A stretch of 64,000 nt of DNA from Daucus carota subsp. sativus. Lineage: Eukaryota > Streptophyta > Magnoliopsida > Apiales > Apiaceae. Position 1 is the first letter of the stretch, and each line of letters begins with the position of its first letter. This document shows, piece by piece, positions 10,701-21,230 of the stretch. Under the pieces are notes generated by a model. It was not told the origin of the DNA. It did no database searches and worked only from the letters and a program-made list of their open reading frames with translations. Location of the stretch: NCBI RefSeq assembly GCF_001625215.2, contig NC_030383.2:52386380-52450379 (forward strand), written 5' to 3'. The translations under genes and the position numbers were made by a program.

Positions 10701-13700
10701 TTATACTTATTGCAAATGATTTTTCTATTATTCTGAGTAGTATAAATTTCTTGTCATACAAATAGCCTGTCCACAACAAATCATTCTCGCAAGTCACTAT
10801 CTATTCTCAACTTATTAACCATAGACAATCGTCCGTACCAAGATGCTTTAACTTATACTTAACTTTTGACAAGACACTAACCCTTCTTACACCAATAACT
10901 AAAATTAAATATTCCCACCAATATTCCATCGTGACTTGTAAATTGCCTAAACACTAAAATTCCTATCTCATCTTACCAATAATTGATTCGTTATTGGGAA
11001 TCAGTTATACACTTTGATTAGTTGTATTTCCCCTTGCCGAATTTCATTTTTCAATTTTGTCTACCACCCAATATCTCCTCCGTAATTAAATAATTTAAAT
11101 ATTGTCAATTGTGTTTTCAAATATTGTTGTTTGAATAGTTCTTTTATTAAAAAATTTTGAAGCATTTATTGAGAAAAAGATTTACAAATGACAAACCACT
11201 TTCTGGTGGTTGATTTATTGTGATAGTATGGAAAAGGGTAGGTTTTGCAGCTATATGAAACGAAAATTCCTATACTAAGGTGTCCTCGCTTACCTGGCTT
11301 ATTAGCATTTGAATTGGATTTGCTTTCTATTGAAACCGAATAATTTTGTAATTGGAACGTATGCATAAGAGGCCGAGACGCCGGTCCAGCGAAATAGGCC
11401 AATGTGTGCCCGGAATTCCTCAAATTTGGTGACATGCTTCTTACATGATCCGGTGCTATCTCGCGACTGATGATCGGCTATAGCACAACGTTAATAATTC
11501 CAATTATATACAAAGATATTTATAAAAAAAAGGTTTACAAGAAGAATTATGAAATTTTTTATGAAACTATTTATAAGTAAATGCCTTTTCTTTGCAGCAT
11601 TAAGTTATATTGATAAGTTGAATTTTTGCTAATTCTTTCGGCAATGATAGTTTTATTTCAAGAACAAGGTTAGCCATGCATTATTATTATATTATTGCTG
11701 AGCATGCTTTGCTCATTCTTGCTTTCTTATGTTCATTCTTTCAGTGAAAATTGGAGATGGTTCGTCTTCGTCACACCGCGCGTACGTGTGTTCCGGTGCA
11801 TCATCCTATAATATTTAGGTTTCATCACCTGACCAGGTGGGGTTTTGGTATAGATAGCTTCGAGTGAAATAGTAAATAGTTTGTAATAAAATATGCTTAG
11901 AGTGTAAAATTTACCTAGACATTGGCTTAATTTCTCGTCGAAGTTATCCTGATGATATCAGGTGTGATGTAATAATTTTGTTTAGTTCTTGTTTCACACT
12001 ATAACCTGTTTGGATCTCGGTTTGAGGGGTCGTTTGCATGCTTTTATTTATTTACAGGTTATTTACTTTCGTGGCACCAAATTCCTGACCCCTGGATTTT
12101 GGGCTATCACAAGTTGGTATCAGAGCTACAGGTTATCAGTAACTGAAACAAGAATAGTTAGGATCGTTTAAGATAAGATCACTTGTTCAGACTCATGTAG
12201 AGTTTGACTCGAGGCTATTCGATATAGTCTTGATTAATGAGATAGGGTAGCTTTAGTTTATTACGTCAAGTATTTTGACGATATATATATATATATATAT
12301 AATAATTCTTGCAGCATCCTAAGTTTGATACGGAGTCAGAGGGACAAGGGTCACGTAAACCACAGAGAGATGTAGTTGCGCGTCCAACAACCGGGAGTAG
12401 CTACAAGTCTGACCCTTTGGAGGATAGCGAGCCAGTGAGGGCTCCAGCCCTAGTAGTTCCAGAAGTGCCACCCGTGGGTCCCCCAGCACGTGCTAGAGTT
12501 TCTTCCGCCACGTCGGCGACATCACCTACTCCGAGTGGGAGCAGACCAGTGGGTGCCCTTCCGTCAGCTTGTAGAGCTGTGGCAGACATGCGAGTTTATG
12601 CGAGGGCAAAACCAGGAGCTCCGAGTCTTGGTTCAGTCTTTTTCTGAAAGAGTTGTTTTGGGAGTTCAGGTTCCAGCTGTGGGCGGGTGCCCAACTAGGG
12701 ATACGGCTATAGAGGTGAGGACCATTCTTGCTTTAGCCGAGAGGTGGTTGAGGGTCCTTCCTTCTTCGAGTAGTGGGGTCCGCGATCCAGAGGGAGTGGA
12801 GCGTGTAATGCGCTATGTTTCAGGCAGGCTCCACGAGGTTGGTAATTCGAGGGATGAGTGATGTGATTAGAAGAGCTTGCTGTACATATGGAGTGTAGCG
12901 TGTATAAGATGCATACTATAGATAGTCAATTTACAAGTCATGATGAATGTTAGTAGGAATGTCGTTCAACATCTATACTATGCATAAAGTATGCATATGG
13001 AGTGGAGTGTACGATGTTCCTACGAACATTCATCGTGACTTGTAAATTGACTATCTATAGTATGCATCTAATACACGCTACACTCCATATGTACAACAAG
13101 CTCCTCCAACCACATCACTCATCCCTCGGATTACCAACCTCGTGGAGCCTGCCTAAAACATAGCGCATCATGCGCTCCACTCCCTCTGGGTCGCGAACCC
13201 CTCTACTCGAAGAAGAAATGATTCTCAACCATCTCTTGGCTAAAGCAAGAATGGTCCCCACCTCTCTAGCCGTATCCCTAGCATTGCGCCCGCCCACAGC
13301 AGGAGCCTGAACTCCCGAACCAACTATCTCAGAAAAACACTGAACCAAGACTCGGCGCTCCTGGTTCTGCCCTTGCATAAACTCGCATGTCTGCCTCAGC
13401 TCTACAAACTGGCGGAAGGGCACCCACTAGTCTGCTCGCACAGGAGTAGGTGATGTTGCCGACGTGGCGGAAAAAACTCTAGAACGTGCTGGGGCTGGTG
13501 GCACCTCTGGAACTACTGGGGTTGGAGCCCTCACTGGCTCGCTATCCTCCGAAGTGTCGAACTCGTAGCTGCTCCTGGTTGCTGAAGCCGCAATTACATC
13601 TCTCTGGGGTTTACGTGACCCCAATCCCTTTGACTCCGTATCAGACTCAGAATGCTGCAAGAATTATTATATATTTATCGTCAAAATACTTGACGTAATA

Positions 13701-15734
13701 AACTAAAGCTACCCTATCTCATTAATCAAGACTATATCCGGTAGCCTCGAGTCAAACTCCACATGAGTTTGAACAAGTGATATTATCCTAACTATTCTTG
13801 TTTCAGTGGTTGATAACCTGTAGCTCTGATACCAACTTGTGACAGCTCAAAATCTAGGGGTCAGGAATTTGGTGCCACGAAAGTAAAATAACCTGTAAAT
13901 AAATAAAAGCATGCAAACGACCCCTCAAACCGAGATCCAAACAGGTTATAGTGTGAAACAAGAACTAAACAAAATTATTACATCACACCTGAAGTCATTA
14001 TGATAACTTCGACGAGGAGTTATGCCAATGAGGTAAATTTTACACTTTAATCATATTTTATTACAAACTATTTACTATTTCACTTGAAGCTATCTATACC
14101 AAACACCCACCTGGTCTGGTAGATGAAACCTAAATATTATAGGATGATGCACGGGAACATACTTACGCGCGGTGTGACGAAGACGAGCCATCTTCAGTTT
14201 TCACTGAAAGAATGAACCTAGGAGAGCAAGAATGAGCAAAGCATGCTCAACAATAATATAACAACAGGGTCACGCTAAAGAGAGAACCAATGCTTAAAAT
14301 AGAACCACTAAGGTTCTGCTGGAAGACCCTATTTTTACATAGATTTTCATAATTTAAATTTAAATACATGTTTTTTTGCATCGTTGTGTGTATTCAAAAC
14401 TAATTTCAAAATATAATACATAAATAAGACATTTTTTTTCATGTGCAGTTCCACTGCAGAACCCTGACCACCCGCTTTCTCTGTACTAAAACAGAAACAG
14501 TTGATGTCATCCAAACTTTGTGTCAACCTCTCATTAAATGGTTGATATCAACAATCTTATGTGTCAATTCCTCACTAAATCTCAACTTTTAAAATAATTT
14601 CTTTATCTTCCTCCACTAATTCTTTCTTATCATCAATTCTCATACTTCACTAATTCTCTCTCTTCTATTTCTCGTTATTATCTCTCAATATTATCTGCAA
14701 ATGTTAATTTATTTCATATTATTTAATGACCATTAATTTTAAATTTTTTAGTATTTATTACAATACTTCCTATTTTTCATATCACTTGACTTTGGGATCA
14801 TATATTTAAATATTGGGTTAATGCTTTATTTCATCACTCTACTCGACTAAAACTTTCAGTTGGCCTACCGAGTCAAAAAAGTTTTCAGTCAACTAATTGT
14901 ACTATTAAAAACTTTCAAATAGGCCACTCCGTCAGTCTCCGTTAAGTTTCTAATGGGTTAATGTTCTATTTCATCACTGTACTCAATCAAAACTTTCACT
15001 TGGCCTACCGAGTACATGACAACTATACAAGCAATCTGGAAATAGATGTTTTTTCTTATAAGCTCGCCAACATCTGCAGTGTAGTTCATCTCATCAGTAC
15101 ATATCAGGTGATAACTTGCGTAGTACACAACCTTCTTGAACCAAATTACCCACTGAATCCAGGGTAAGCACATGTCGAATAAGTTTTGCTCTATCACAAA
15201 CCGTGCAACCCATGAAACCTAACCATCTTAAGGCAAGATCAACATAAGCATCCTTGATATAAACCATTAAAACATCACTAGCACTTACATAAGTATAAGT
15301 ACTGGGTCCCGGTCTTAGACCAGCACACTACATTGAATTATACAGCTTCATGGCAAAATCTATTTGGCCAGTAGCAGCATGCATTTCCAAGAGACAAGAA
15401 TAGGTAGATGGAGTGGGCAGATTAACGAAACAAACATGGTTGCAGATGGCCTGAGCCCAAACCCTTGCATTTCCATAGGGCTATTTAACGAACCGAGCTG
15501 TTCGCGAACAAGCTCGAGCTCGGCTCGTTAAGAGCTCGTTCGGCTCGGCTCGTTAAGTTAACGAGCTCGAGCTCGAACACAAAAAATTGTTCGTTAAGTA
15601 AACGAGCTCGAGCCGAGCTTTTAGTATGTTCGGCTCGAGCTCGCTCGGCTCGAGCTCGACTCGTTAAAGCTCGAAAAAATGTAATATTTTTGGTTTTTTT
15701 TATAATTTATATATGTTATTGAATTCAGAATTCA

Positions 15735-15782
<48 letters not shown>

Positions 15783-18700
15783 AGTGTTGTAACCAAAATT
15801 TCGGAAAATAATAATTTTATATGGTTTGCTATTTTAACAGTCAAGTAGAAGGTTAACTAGTACCGCTAACTAGTGTTTAATCCTAATTTAGTGTTTCAAT
15901 ATTTTAAAAAATATTTCTTACCGATCCAACCGTATGGATGTTAACATATATACATTTTAGTGATATAAACAAAGTTTCAAAAAAAATTAAAATTATTTGG
16001 TTAGCTATTTTAAGAGTCAACTAGCGGTTTGTCTTTATTTTTTTTATGGCTCGGCTCGACTCGACTCGGCTCGGCTCGGCTTGTATTTGTTCGCGAACAA
16101 GCTCGTGTTCGGCTCGTTAGTTAACGAGCCGAGCTTGAACACAATTTTTGTTCGATAAAAAAGCTCGGCTCGGCTCGACTCGTTAGAAAAAAAATTAAAG
16201 CTCGGCTCGGTTCGGTCAAAACTCGGCTCGGCTCGGTTCGTGAACAGCCCTACATTTCCATGTACACTTTCATTGACTGAATCCCATCAAAATCCCAGCT
16301 CCCATGCAACGTATCAAACAAAGTAGCATTTTCAAAGTTTTTACGTGTTTTATTATTAAAATGAAAACTTTTTTGACTCGGTAGGTCAACTGAAAGTTTG
16401 ATCAAGTAGAGTGATGAAACAGAGCATTAATCCTTAAATTCCGTTAAAGTTAACATTTTCCGTTAAAGTCAAAGACGTGTTTAACGGCGGTGAAATATTT
16501 TTTTTGCTTAATCTCGTGATTGAAAGTTTTTATGTACTTTATTATTTAAATGAAAACTTTTTTGACACGGTAGGCCAACTGAAAGTTTTAGTCCAGTACA
16601 GTGACCAATTAGAGCATTAACCCTTTAAATATTCTGACCCCATAGTAAAATTAATTATTTTCCTCGTAAACTATGATGTTAATTAAAATTAACATACATT
16701 ACTTATATATTTTTAAAATTATATTATTTTTCTGAATTTATTAAAATGTAATTATGATATAACTGGGCATTTGTCCGAGGACTAATCTAGTAATAGTTTA
16801 AACCTAGTGCATGAGTGTTTTTTAATAGTGCCCTTGAAAACAAACACATTCGTAAAACAAATTGGATTTTAACTGTGAAGTTATCCTTTTTTTTTTAATT
16901 ACTGTTTGACCACCTCAGAATTATAGTGTTATGTTATTTTCGCTTGGCTGTAACAGTTGCCCAATTCTGATTTGAGAACTTAATTTACAACGGAAACAAA
17001 TTGTTGCCGAAAGATGCCCAAATTAACCTGACTTTCTTTCTAACTTAAATCCAAATCAAACTCTTCATACTCAATTCTTTCAAGCTTACCATTGATATGA
17101 ATTGGAGGTTCTGTGGAAACATGTGAAGTAATTTGGTGAACTTCAAAACCCATGTTATTTGATCTTTGTATTTTGTATAAATTCATGGATTGAATCTTAC
17201 CTGAAAGATGGGAGACCTTGGACGATGATTCTGATGATATAGTACTGCAGTAGTTAAATCCTTGCTCATTAGTGTGTAGAGCACTCCAAAGGTATCCAAA
17301 AAGAGAGATAATGGATCTGATGTCAAGGCTATCTAATTAAATCACATGCTTCCCTATTCAAAAAGCCTAGTTTCAATTAACGAAAATTAGAAACTACTTT
17401 TTAATTTCATACATTTGGGCCCAAGATTCCTGGATTAGCACAAATAGAATAGCATATGATATGATCTTTTATTAATTATTTAATATTTCTGTGCACAAAT
17501 TCTTATATCCATAACATCCCTTATTAATTATTATTGTCTCTTAGTATAGTTTAGGGTGCACCGTGCACAAAATACTCATTTTGAAGAACACTTGTACAAC
17601 CATTAGTATAAGTGTGCACAAGATGACTATGGCCTCATTTTGAAGAACACTAGTACAACCATCATTATATAGTATATGACCAAGTACCAGCACGTGAGTA
17701 ATTCGATTAGTTGAAATAATAGAGCTATGTTCAATAACTTATTTGGAGTAAGAACCTACAAAGTAGCAATATTGTCAAAAACAAGTTCCTATTATGCCTA
17801 TGAAACAGAGATCCTTCTTAATAAAGCAAGGATAGTATGTAATGATCTTTTGAAATTAACTAACTTCCAATTAGTTATAATTTGAAGTGCTCCACACACC
17901 AAGGAACAGCCGCTGGGATCCAGAGGATTGCATGAATCAGATATTTGTTTCCCGCCATAATACCTTAAAATTTAATCAACAAATATTTAGTTAATCAAAA
18001 AATACCATAAGTATGAGGATAAAATCTTATACAAATATATACCCTGTCACCTGATCGATTTAAATGTATTACAATATATCTGTCTCAAGAATAATGACTT
18101 TTGGTTATCAGGCCATGTGGAGAATTGACAATTTCTATTTTACTCTTACTACCCTAATTCAATATCGGAATCCAATCCATCCCCCTTTCTCTATTTTATT
18201 GAATGACAAATATCAGTATATGTATGTTGTATTGAACAGTTGAGTGTTTGTCTTGCAGGTGTACTTGACAACTTGGCTTGCAGATGTCAATATAGATAAA
18301 TGCAGGTAACATTTTATCTGTTTTTATTACAAGAAAGATGAATTTCGAATAGATGAAGGAAAAAAAATTCTTCTTTGAAGATTAATATGTATTAATTATC
18401 TCATATAATAGAGTTTCTTTTTACCAAATTCCTTTTCTTCTTTCTCTATAACTTTGTGTTCAATTTCAAAGCATCGAAGTGATAAAACCAAGAACTCTAA
18501 ATATTCTTTTGTTGATATTACATGGTTGTGGGAATCGAATGGGATGGTGTGAAAGGATAGTGTAGGGGTTAGGGATGGACTAGAGACAGTGACTGGGAAG
18601 AGTTTGGAGGAAATGGGGTAGTGTACAAGTAAGACAATGGAGTGGCCAAACTAAAAAGTAAGGACAAAAGGAATGTAAATTATGCAGAATGGTCTTTCTA

Positions 18701-19615
18701 GTATCAGAGATGAGTGTTACGGTAATACGACTGCTAACTTTGTTGAGATGAGTATTACAGTAATATGACTGATAACTTTGGTCTTCTTTGTACAAACAAA
18801 GTAGTAACCAAAAGCATCAGAAGTAATGAGAAAGACATTACTGGAATCTGTGAAACACCAACACTATGTTGTCTAACGTATTGGATTAATATTTTAAGTT
18901 TGGCCATTTGTTGTGTTTCTTTATTTGTGACGATTAGTCAAATCTATGCTAGATGATAGGTGGCTAATAGAATATAGTGGAACTACAGTCGGATTGATAG
19001 TGACATAGCATGGGGACTGGCACCCAATCTAACACGAGGCTTTGTGGAAAGAGGCCAAGAGGTTAATGAGCTTGAGCTCTTAGTCCATATACACCAAACA
19101 CATACTTGTGAATTCTTGTACCTTAGCTTTTAAAATGCTATAGTACCTTGTTGAGGTTGGGATTACGCTTTAAGTCAAGCATTACTTAAAGTACTGTCTT
19201 TTAATATTTTTTTTGTCTAGAGTCCTTTATAAGCTACATTTCTAAATCCTTCGAACATCAATGATTTGGCTCCTGACTATGATTCCCAGTTTCCGAAATT
19301 TCAGATTTGACATAAAACATGGTGGTTATTCTTTGGTACAACTAAACTGCTCAGTTCCCACGAATTACTTGTGTGAAAATCATTAAGTTCCCCCATGTTT
19401 GCATTTCTCTTCTGTATGAATCGAATGAATACAGTATGTATAAATGAAAAATAGAAGATTTTTACCTACTTATTATAGAAGCCGTTTTTCTTTTTATCAC
19501 TATTTTGGATATTACATTCTAATTAACTATGGGTCATCTGTCTTATTTTTTTTTAATCAGGGTGGATGAAATATTGACTTCTGTTGCGGAGGAAATGAAT
19601 GTCACCCTTGTGTGA
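7800..19615 (+). CDS. conserved protein of the At5g43822 type (possibly C1orf109/AIRIM-like)
   Basis: Eight exons (7800-7975, 8059-8143, 8255-8296, 8650-8818, 9109-9161, 9302-9526, 18259-18305, 19561-19615) keep frame through every junction and encode 283 residues. The order is a Ser-rich start, YMDARDLGVLTDLPGIKNKA, KLFKQQELHRSKLLASYKNM, VAIVNQMVSAGASMRCFLKG, an ELAKELIHMFILELNLKRLL helix, an acidic middle, then VYLTTWLADVNIDKCR and VDEILTSVAEEMNVTLV. From memory this matches uncharacterised Arabidopsis At5g43822. The layout recalls human C1orf109 (AIRIM), a ribosome-maturation partner of the AFG2 ATPases, but that link is inference. Intron 4 needs a GC donor. Intron 6 is 8,732 nt and full of transposons; the last two exons are tiny, so expression depends on splicing across it. 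Confidence 0.85.
8819..9108 (+). other. GC-AG intron (intron 4 of the gene at 7800)
   Basis: The upstream exon reads to SISSF plus one G, and the next exon begins AG GAA TTA after TTTATCAG, giving ...SSF-E-ELAKEL. The only donor that joins these in frame is TTCG|GCATGT, a GC donor at 8819-8820. The nearby GT at 8840 lies beyond an in-frame stop. Confidence 0.7.
11166..11460 (-). pseudogene. possible captured gene fragment, unidentified
   Basis: A minus-strand frame over 11166-11435 reads, in part, SPNLRNSGHTLAYFAGPASR, followed by PLMHTFQLQNYSVSIESKSN. Base composition is less AT-rich than the flanks. It resembles the N-terminal part of an organelle-targeted protein, but I cannot name it, and chance cannot be excluded. 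Confidence 0.25.
11682..12111 (+). repeat. LTR of the left palindrome arm
   Basis: About 430 bp ending ATCACA, followed three bases later by the primer-binding site. The left border was set by matching the inverted copy at 13838-14266, so it is good to a few bases only. Confidence 0.65.
12115..12126 (+). other. primer-binding site (initiator tRNA-Met type)
   Basis: TGGTATCAGAGC follows the LTR end by three bases, the common plant retrotransposon primer-binding site. The inverted copy lies at 13823-13834. Confidence 0.8.
13838..14266 (-). repeat. LTR of the right palindrome arm
   Basis: Inverted copy of the left LTR, about 429 bp. On the minus strand it starts TGTTGTTATA and ends TGTCACA beside the inverted primer-binding site. 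Confidence 0.65.
15190..16335 (-). pseudogene. captured PPR gene fragment (EMB2217/At1g79490-like)
   Basis: Minus-strand reading gives SMKVYMEM just above the hAT insertion and QGFGLRPSATMFVSLI just below it. Further on come STYSCLLEMHAATGQ, IDFAMKLYNSM and SDVLMVYIKDAYVDLALRWL. From memory these occur in this order in the Arabidopsis PPR protein At1g79490 (EMB2217). Intervening repeats are missing and the frame is interrupted by stops and shifts, so this is a decayed copy carried by the Pack-MULE and not a gene. The functional donor should exist elsewhere in the genome. Confidence 0.75.
15476..16252. mobile_element. non-autonomous hAT element inside the captured PPR fragment
   Basis: Ends TAGGGCTATTTAACGAACC and, inverted, TAGGGCTGTTCACGAACC, with an 8-bp target duplication CATTTCCA at 15468-15475 and 16253-16260. 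Both subterminal parts are arrays of GGCTCG/CGAGCC motifs. The centre holds an (AT)n run at about 15738-15780. The insertion split codons of the MULE-borne PPR fragment, so it is younger than the capture. Confidence 0.85.
16634..18258. other. rest of the giant intron
   Basis: AT-rich and without a recognised gene or transposon end. Two near-repeats of CTCATTTTGAAGAACACT..GTACAACCAT lie near 17566-17605 and 17632-17665. Confidence 0.4.
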
Positions 19616-20056
19616 AACTGGTGTTTGTAGCAGGTGAGAAGTAGAGCAACCAGAAGCAACATACATCGAATTATAATCCTTTTTTTGGGAGGCCTCCATT
19701 CTGGATTTTGAGAGGCTCGGTTGGGGGTTGATATATTTAACAGGATGAAAACTTAGGCTCAACAAGACCCGTTATATTTTTGTACACGTAAGAATGTTGA
19801 ATCAAGATGTGTGGGTACAAAGACTTCAAGAACTATTTCAAGATGGGACTTATTTGACAAAGTCGCTCAATAGATGCTCGAGAGTTGAAGAATCGAACAC
19901 ATATGACAAGAGGATTTCAGTATATATCATAGTTATTGATGTATATATGGAAGAACAACTTATTTACTTGGATTAAATATTTAGGAAAAGCCAAGTTTGC
20001 TTGGATACTGAATCATGACACCTCCAATAAAATTAAGACCACTTACTAATAGTTAA

Positions 20057-20230
20057 CCAACCACTTCAAAAATTAAAGATGATCCTGATATTGGAATAGA
20101 CAGTGAGTGTGAAGTTGGAATGCAAAAGGATATGAATTCTTTTAGAAGTATAGTTGGCGATGAGATGCCTAAATGTTTTGAAATGGATCACTTTCATTCC
20201 GACAATAACAGTTCTAGTGAGTCTGATTAA
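20057..20230 (+). pseudogene. orphan acidic C-terminal reading frame, unidentified
   Basis: A 57-codon frame reads KIKDDPDIGIDSECEVGMQK and ends MDHFHSDNNSSSESD before TAA. The acidic Ser-rich end looks like a real protein tail, but no start, splice acceptor or upstream exon was found. It may be a gene relic brought by a transposon or the tail of an unrecognised gene. Confidence 0.25.
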
Positions 20231-20554
20231 ATAGGACAAATAAATCCTAGTTTGATTGGGTTGTAATTGAGAGATTACAACCCAGTTCTAGTTGGTTGTA
20301 ATCTCTGCTCCTGGAAGTTGCAACCATAGTGCTCGAAAAAATCAATTTATTCTGAAAACTGTTAAATAGCTTAAGAGCTTATTCTCTGGTAACATAAATG
20401 ACACATTTCAATTGTTGCACTAACAACCCATGCAATGTCATTTAACTTCTATCAAATTAAATATTTTTATTATTTATAGCCAAAATTACGAGTTCAATAC
20501 AACTCCACTATATTGAATAAATTTCATAGGAGCGGGGACCATGAATTGAATTAG

Positions 20555-20602
20555 TTTATTAATGAACAAGAAAATAAATTTATTAATGAACAAGAAAATA
20601 AA
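20555..20602. repeat. 24-bp tandem duplication
   Basis: TTTATTAATGAACAAGAAAA followed by TAAA occurs twice in direct tandem, perfectly conserved, so recently duplicated. Confidence 0.7.
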
Positions 20603-21230
20603 TTTTTTTTGGTGAAAAAGTTAGACCATAAAATAACGATTAATTATCATTACTATCAAACAGTATCTTATTTTTATTTTTATTTAGCTTTTTTTAAAAA
20701 TGAAAAACAATTTGAAAGAACTGAGTCTAAACTACTAGAATTGTGAATCTTCGACCAAAAAAATTTGATGTTTGATAAAATAATGTATGCATATAAATAT
20801 ATAATTTTAATATTAAATTAATTAAGAATGACACATATAAAAATAGACAAAATATAAACAAACGTTATATTATCATACAACATATTATAATAAAATTTGA
20901 TTAAAAACATATGGAAAAATAAAATATATCAATTAATAGGAATAAAAGTTATTTATAAAGAAACCATGAATTAGAAGATTAAAATATAGGAATTAATATG
21001 TATTCAAACAAGTACAAATAAAATAATTGTGGTTACATATGAAAACTAATAAAAAGAACGTTAGCAGCAAAATGAAGATGCAAAAGTGACAAAATAAAAT
21101 ATACCAAGGGGGAAGTTTGGCTTGTTGCCCAAGTCGAGATCGAAACTCTCTCTATATCTCTCTCGCTCTCTTCCTCTCTCCTTCAAAATCTCTCTCTCTC
21201 TGAACAAACCAACACAGAAAGGAAATCAAG

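Larger units (their letters stand above)
11682..14266. mobile_element. head-to-head palindrome of two LTR-retrotransposon 5' ends
   Basis: Two arms, about 11682-12965 (plus) and 13011-14266 (minus), are inverted copies about nine bases in ten alike by eye, separated by about 45 bp. Each arm runs LTR (11682-12111; 13838-14266), then a TGGTATCAGAGC primer-binding site complementary to initiator tRNA-Met, then leader and the beginning of a gag-like region. Neither pol nor a 3' LTR is present. It is a broken fossil with several breaks in each arm. I cannot assign Ty1/copia or Ty3/gypsy without pol. No convincing target duplication was seen. The divergence between arms says the structure is old and not a cloning or assembly fold-back. 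Confidence 0.8.
14956..16434. repeat. inner pair of the same MULE terminal sequence
   Basis: GGGTTAATGTTCTATTTCATC at 14956 and its inverted partner ending GAGCATTAATCC near 16434 repeat the outer ends. Either a second related element landed inside the first, or the termini were duplicated. The flanks of the inner pair show no clear target duplication. Confidence 0.55.
14815..16623. mobile_element. Pack-MULE (Mutator-like, non-autonomous) carrying a PPR gene fragment
   Basis: The ends are long inverted repeats beginning GGGTTAATGCTYTAATT/TTT and running through TTTCAGTTGGCCTACCG for about 75 bp. They are flanked by a perfect direct duplication TTTAAATATT (14805-14814 and 16624-16633), the 9-10 bp size expected of Mutator insertion. 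The interior holds a minus-strand piece of a pentatricopeptide-repeat gene instead of a transposase. An hAT element (15476-16252) is inserted in it. A second, inner pair of the same terminal sequence lies at 14956 and 16434. Confidence 0.82.
9527..18258 (+). other. 8.7-kb intron filled with transposable elements
   Basis: Bounded by DEDVLQ|GTAATG and TCTTGCAG|GTGTAC. It contains an LTR-retrotransposon palindrome (11682-14266) and a Pack-MULE (14815-16623) with an hAT inside. The parts at 9527-11165, 14267-14804 and 16634-18258 are AT-rich and show no gene. The stretch 9880-10690 has the look of old retrotransposon LTR DNA, but I could not define ends. Confidence 0.8.
19616..21230. other. intergenic region before PAD1
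   Basis: Contains the 3' UTR of the upstream gene, an orphan acidic reading frame (20057-20230), a 24-bp tandem duplication (20555-20602), then the PAD1 promoter. A CT-rich leader runs from about 21145 to 21205. GCCCA at 21127-21131 is the complement of the TGGGC core bound by proteasome-regulating NAC factors; one copy alone is weak evidence. Confidence 0.45.

Noticed and set aside
12286-12302. (AT)n run near the left arm
   Set aside because: Ordinary microsatellite; the right arm lacks it, so it arose after the palindrome and has no clear role.
11682-14266. palindrome as an assembly or cloning artefact
   Set aside because: The two arms differ at many positions, so they cannot be the same molecule read twice, though long reads would settle it.
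14267-14500. possible MITE starting GGGTCACGCTAAAGAGAG right after the palindrome
   Set aside because: The candidate opposite end (CCCTGACCACCCGCTTTCTCTG) has its parts in the wrong order for an inverted repeat, and no target duplication was found.
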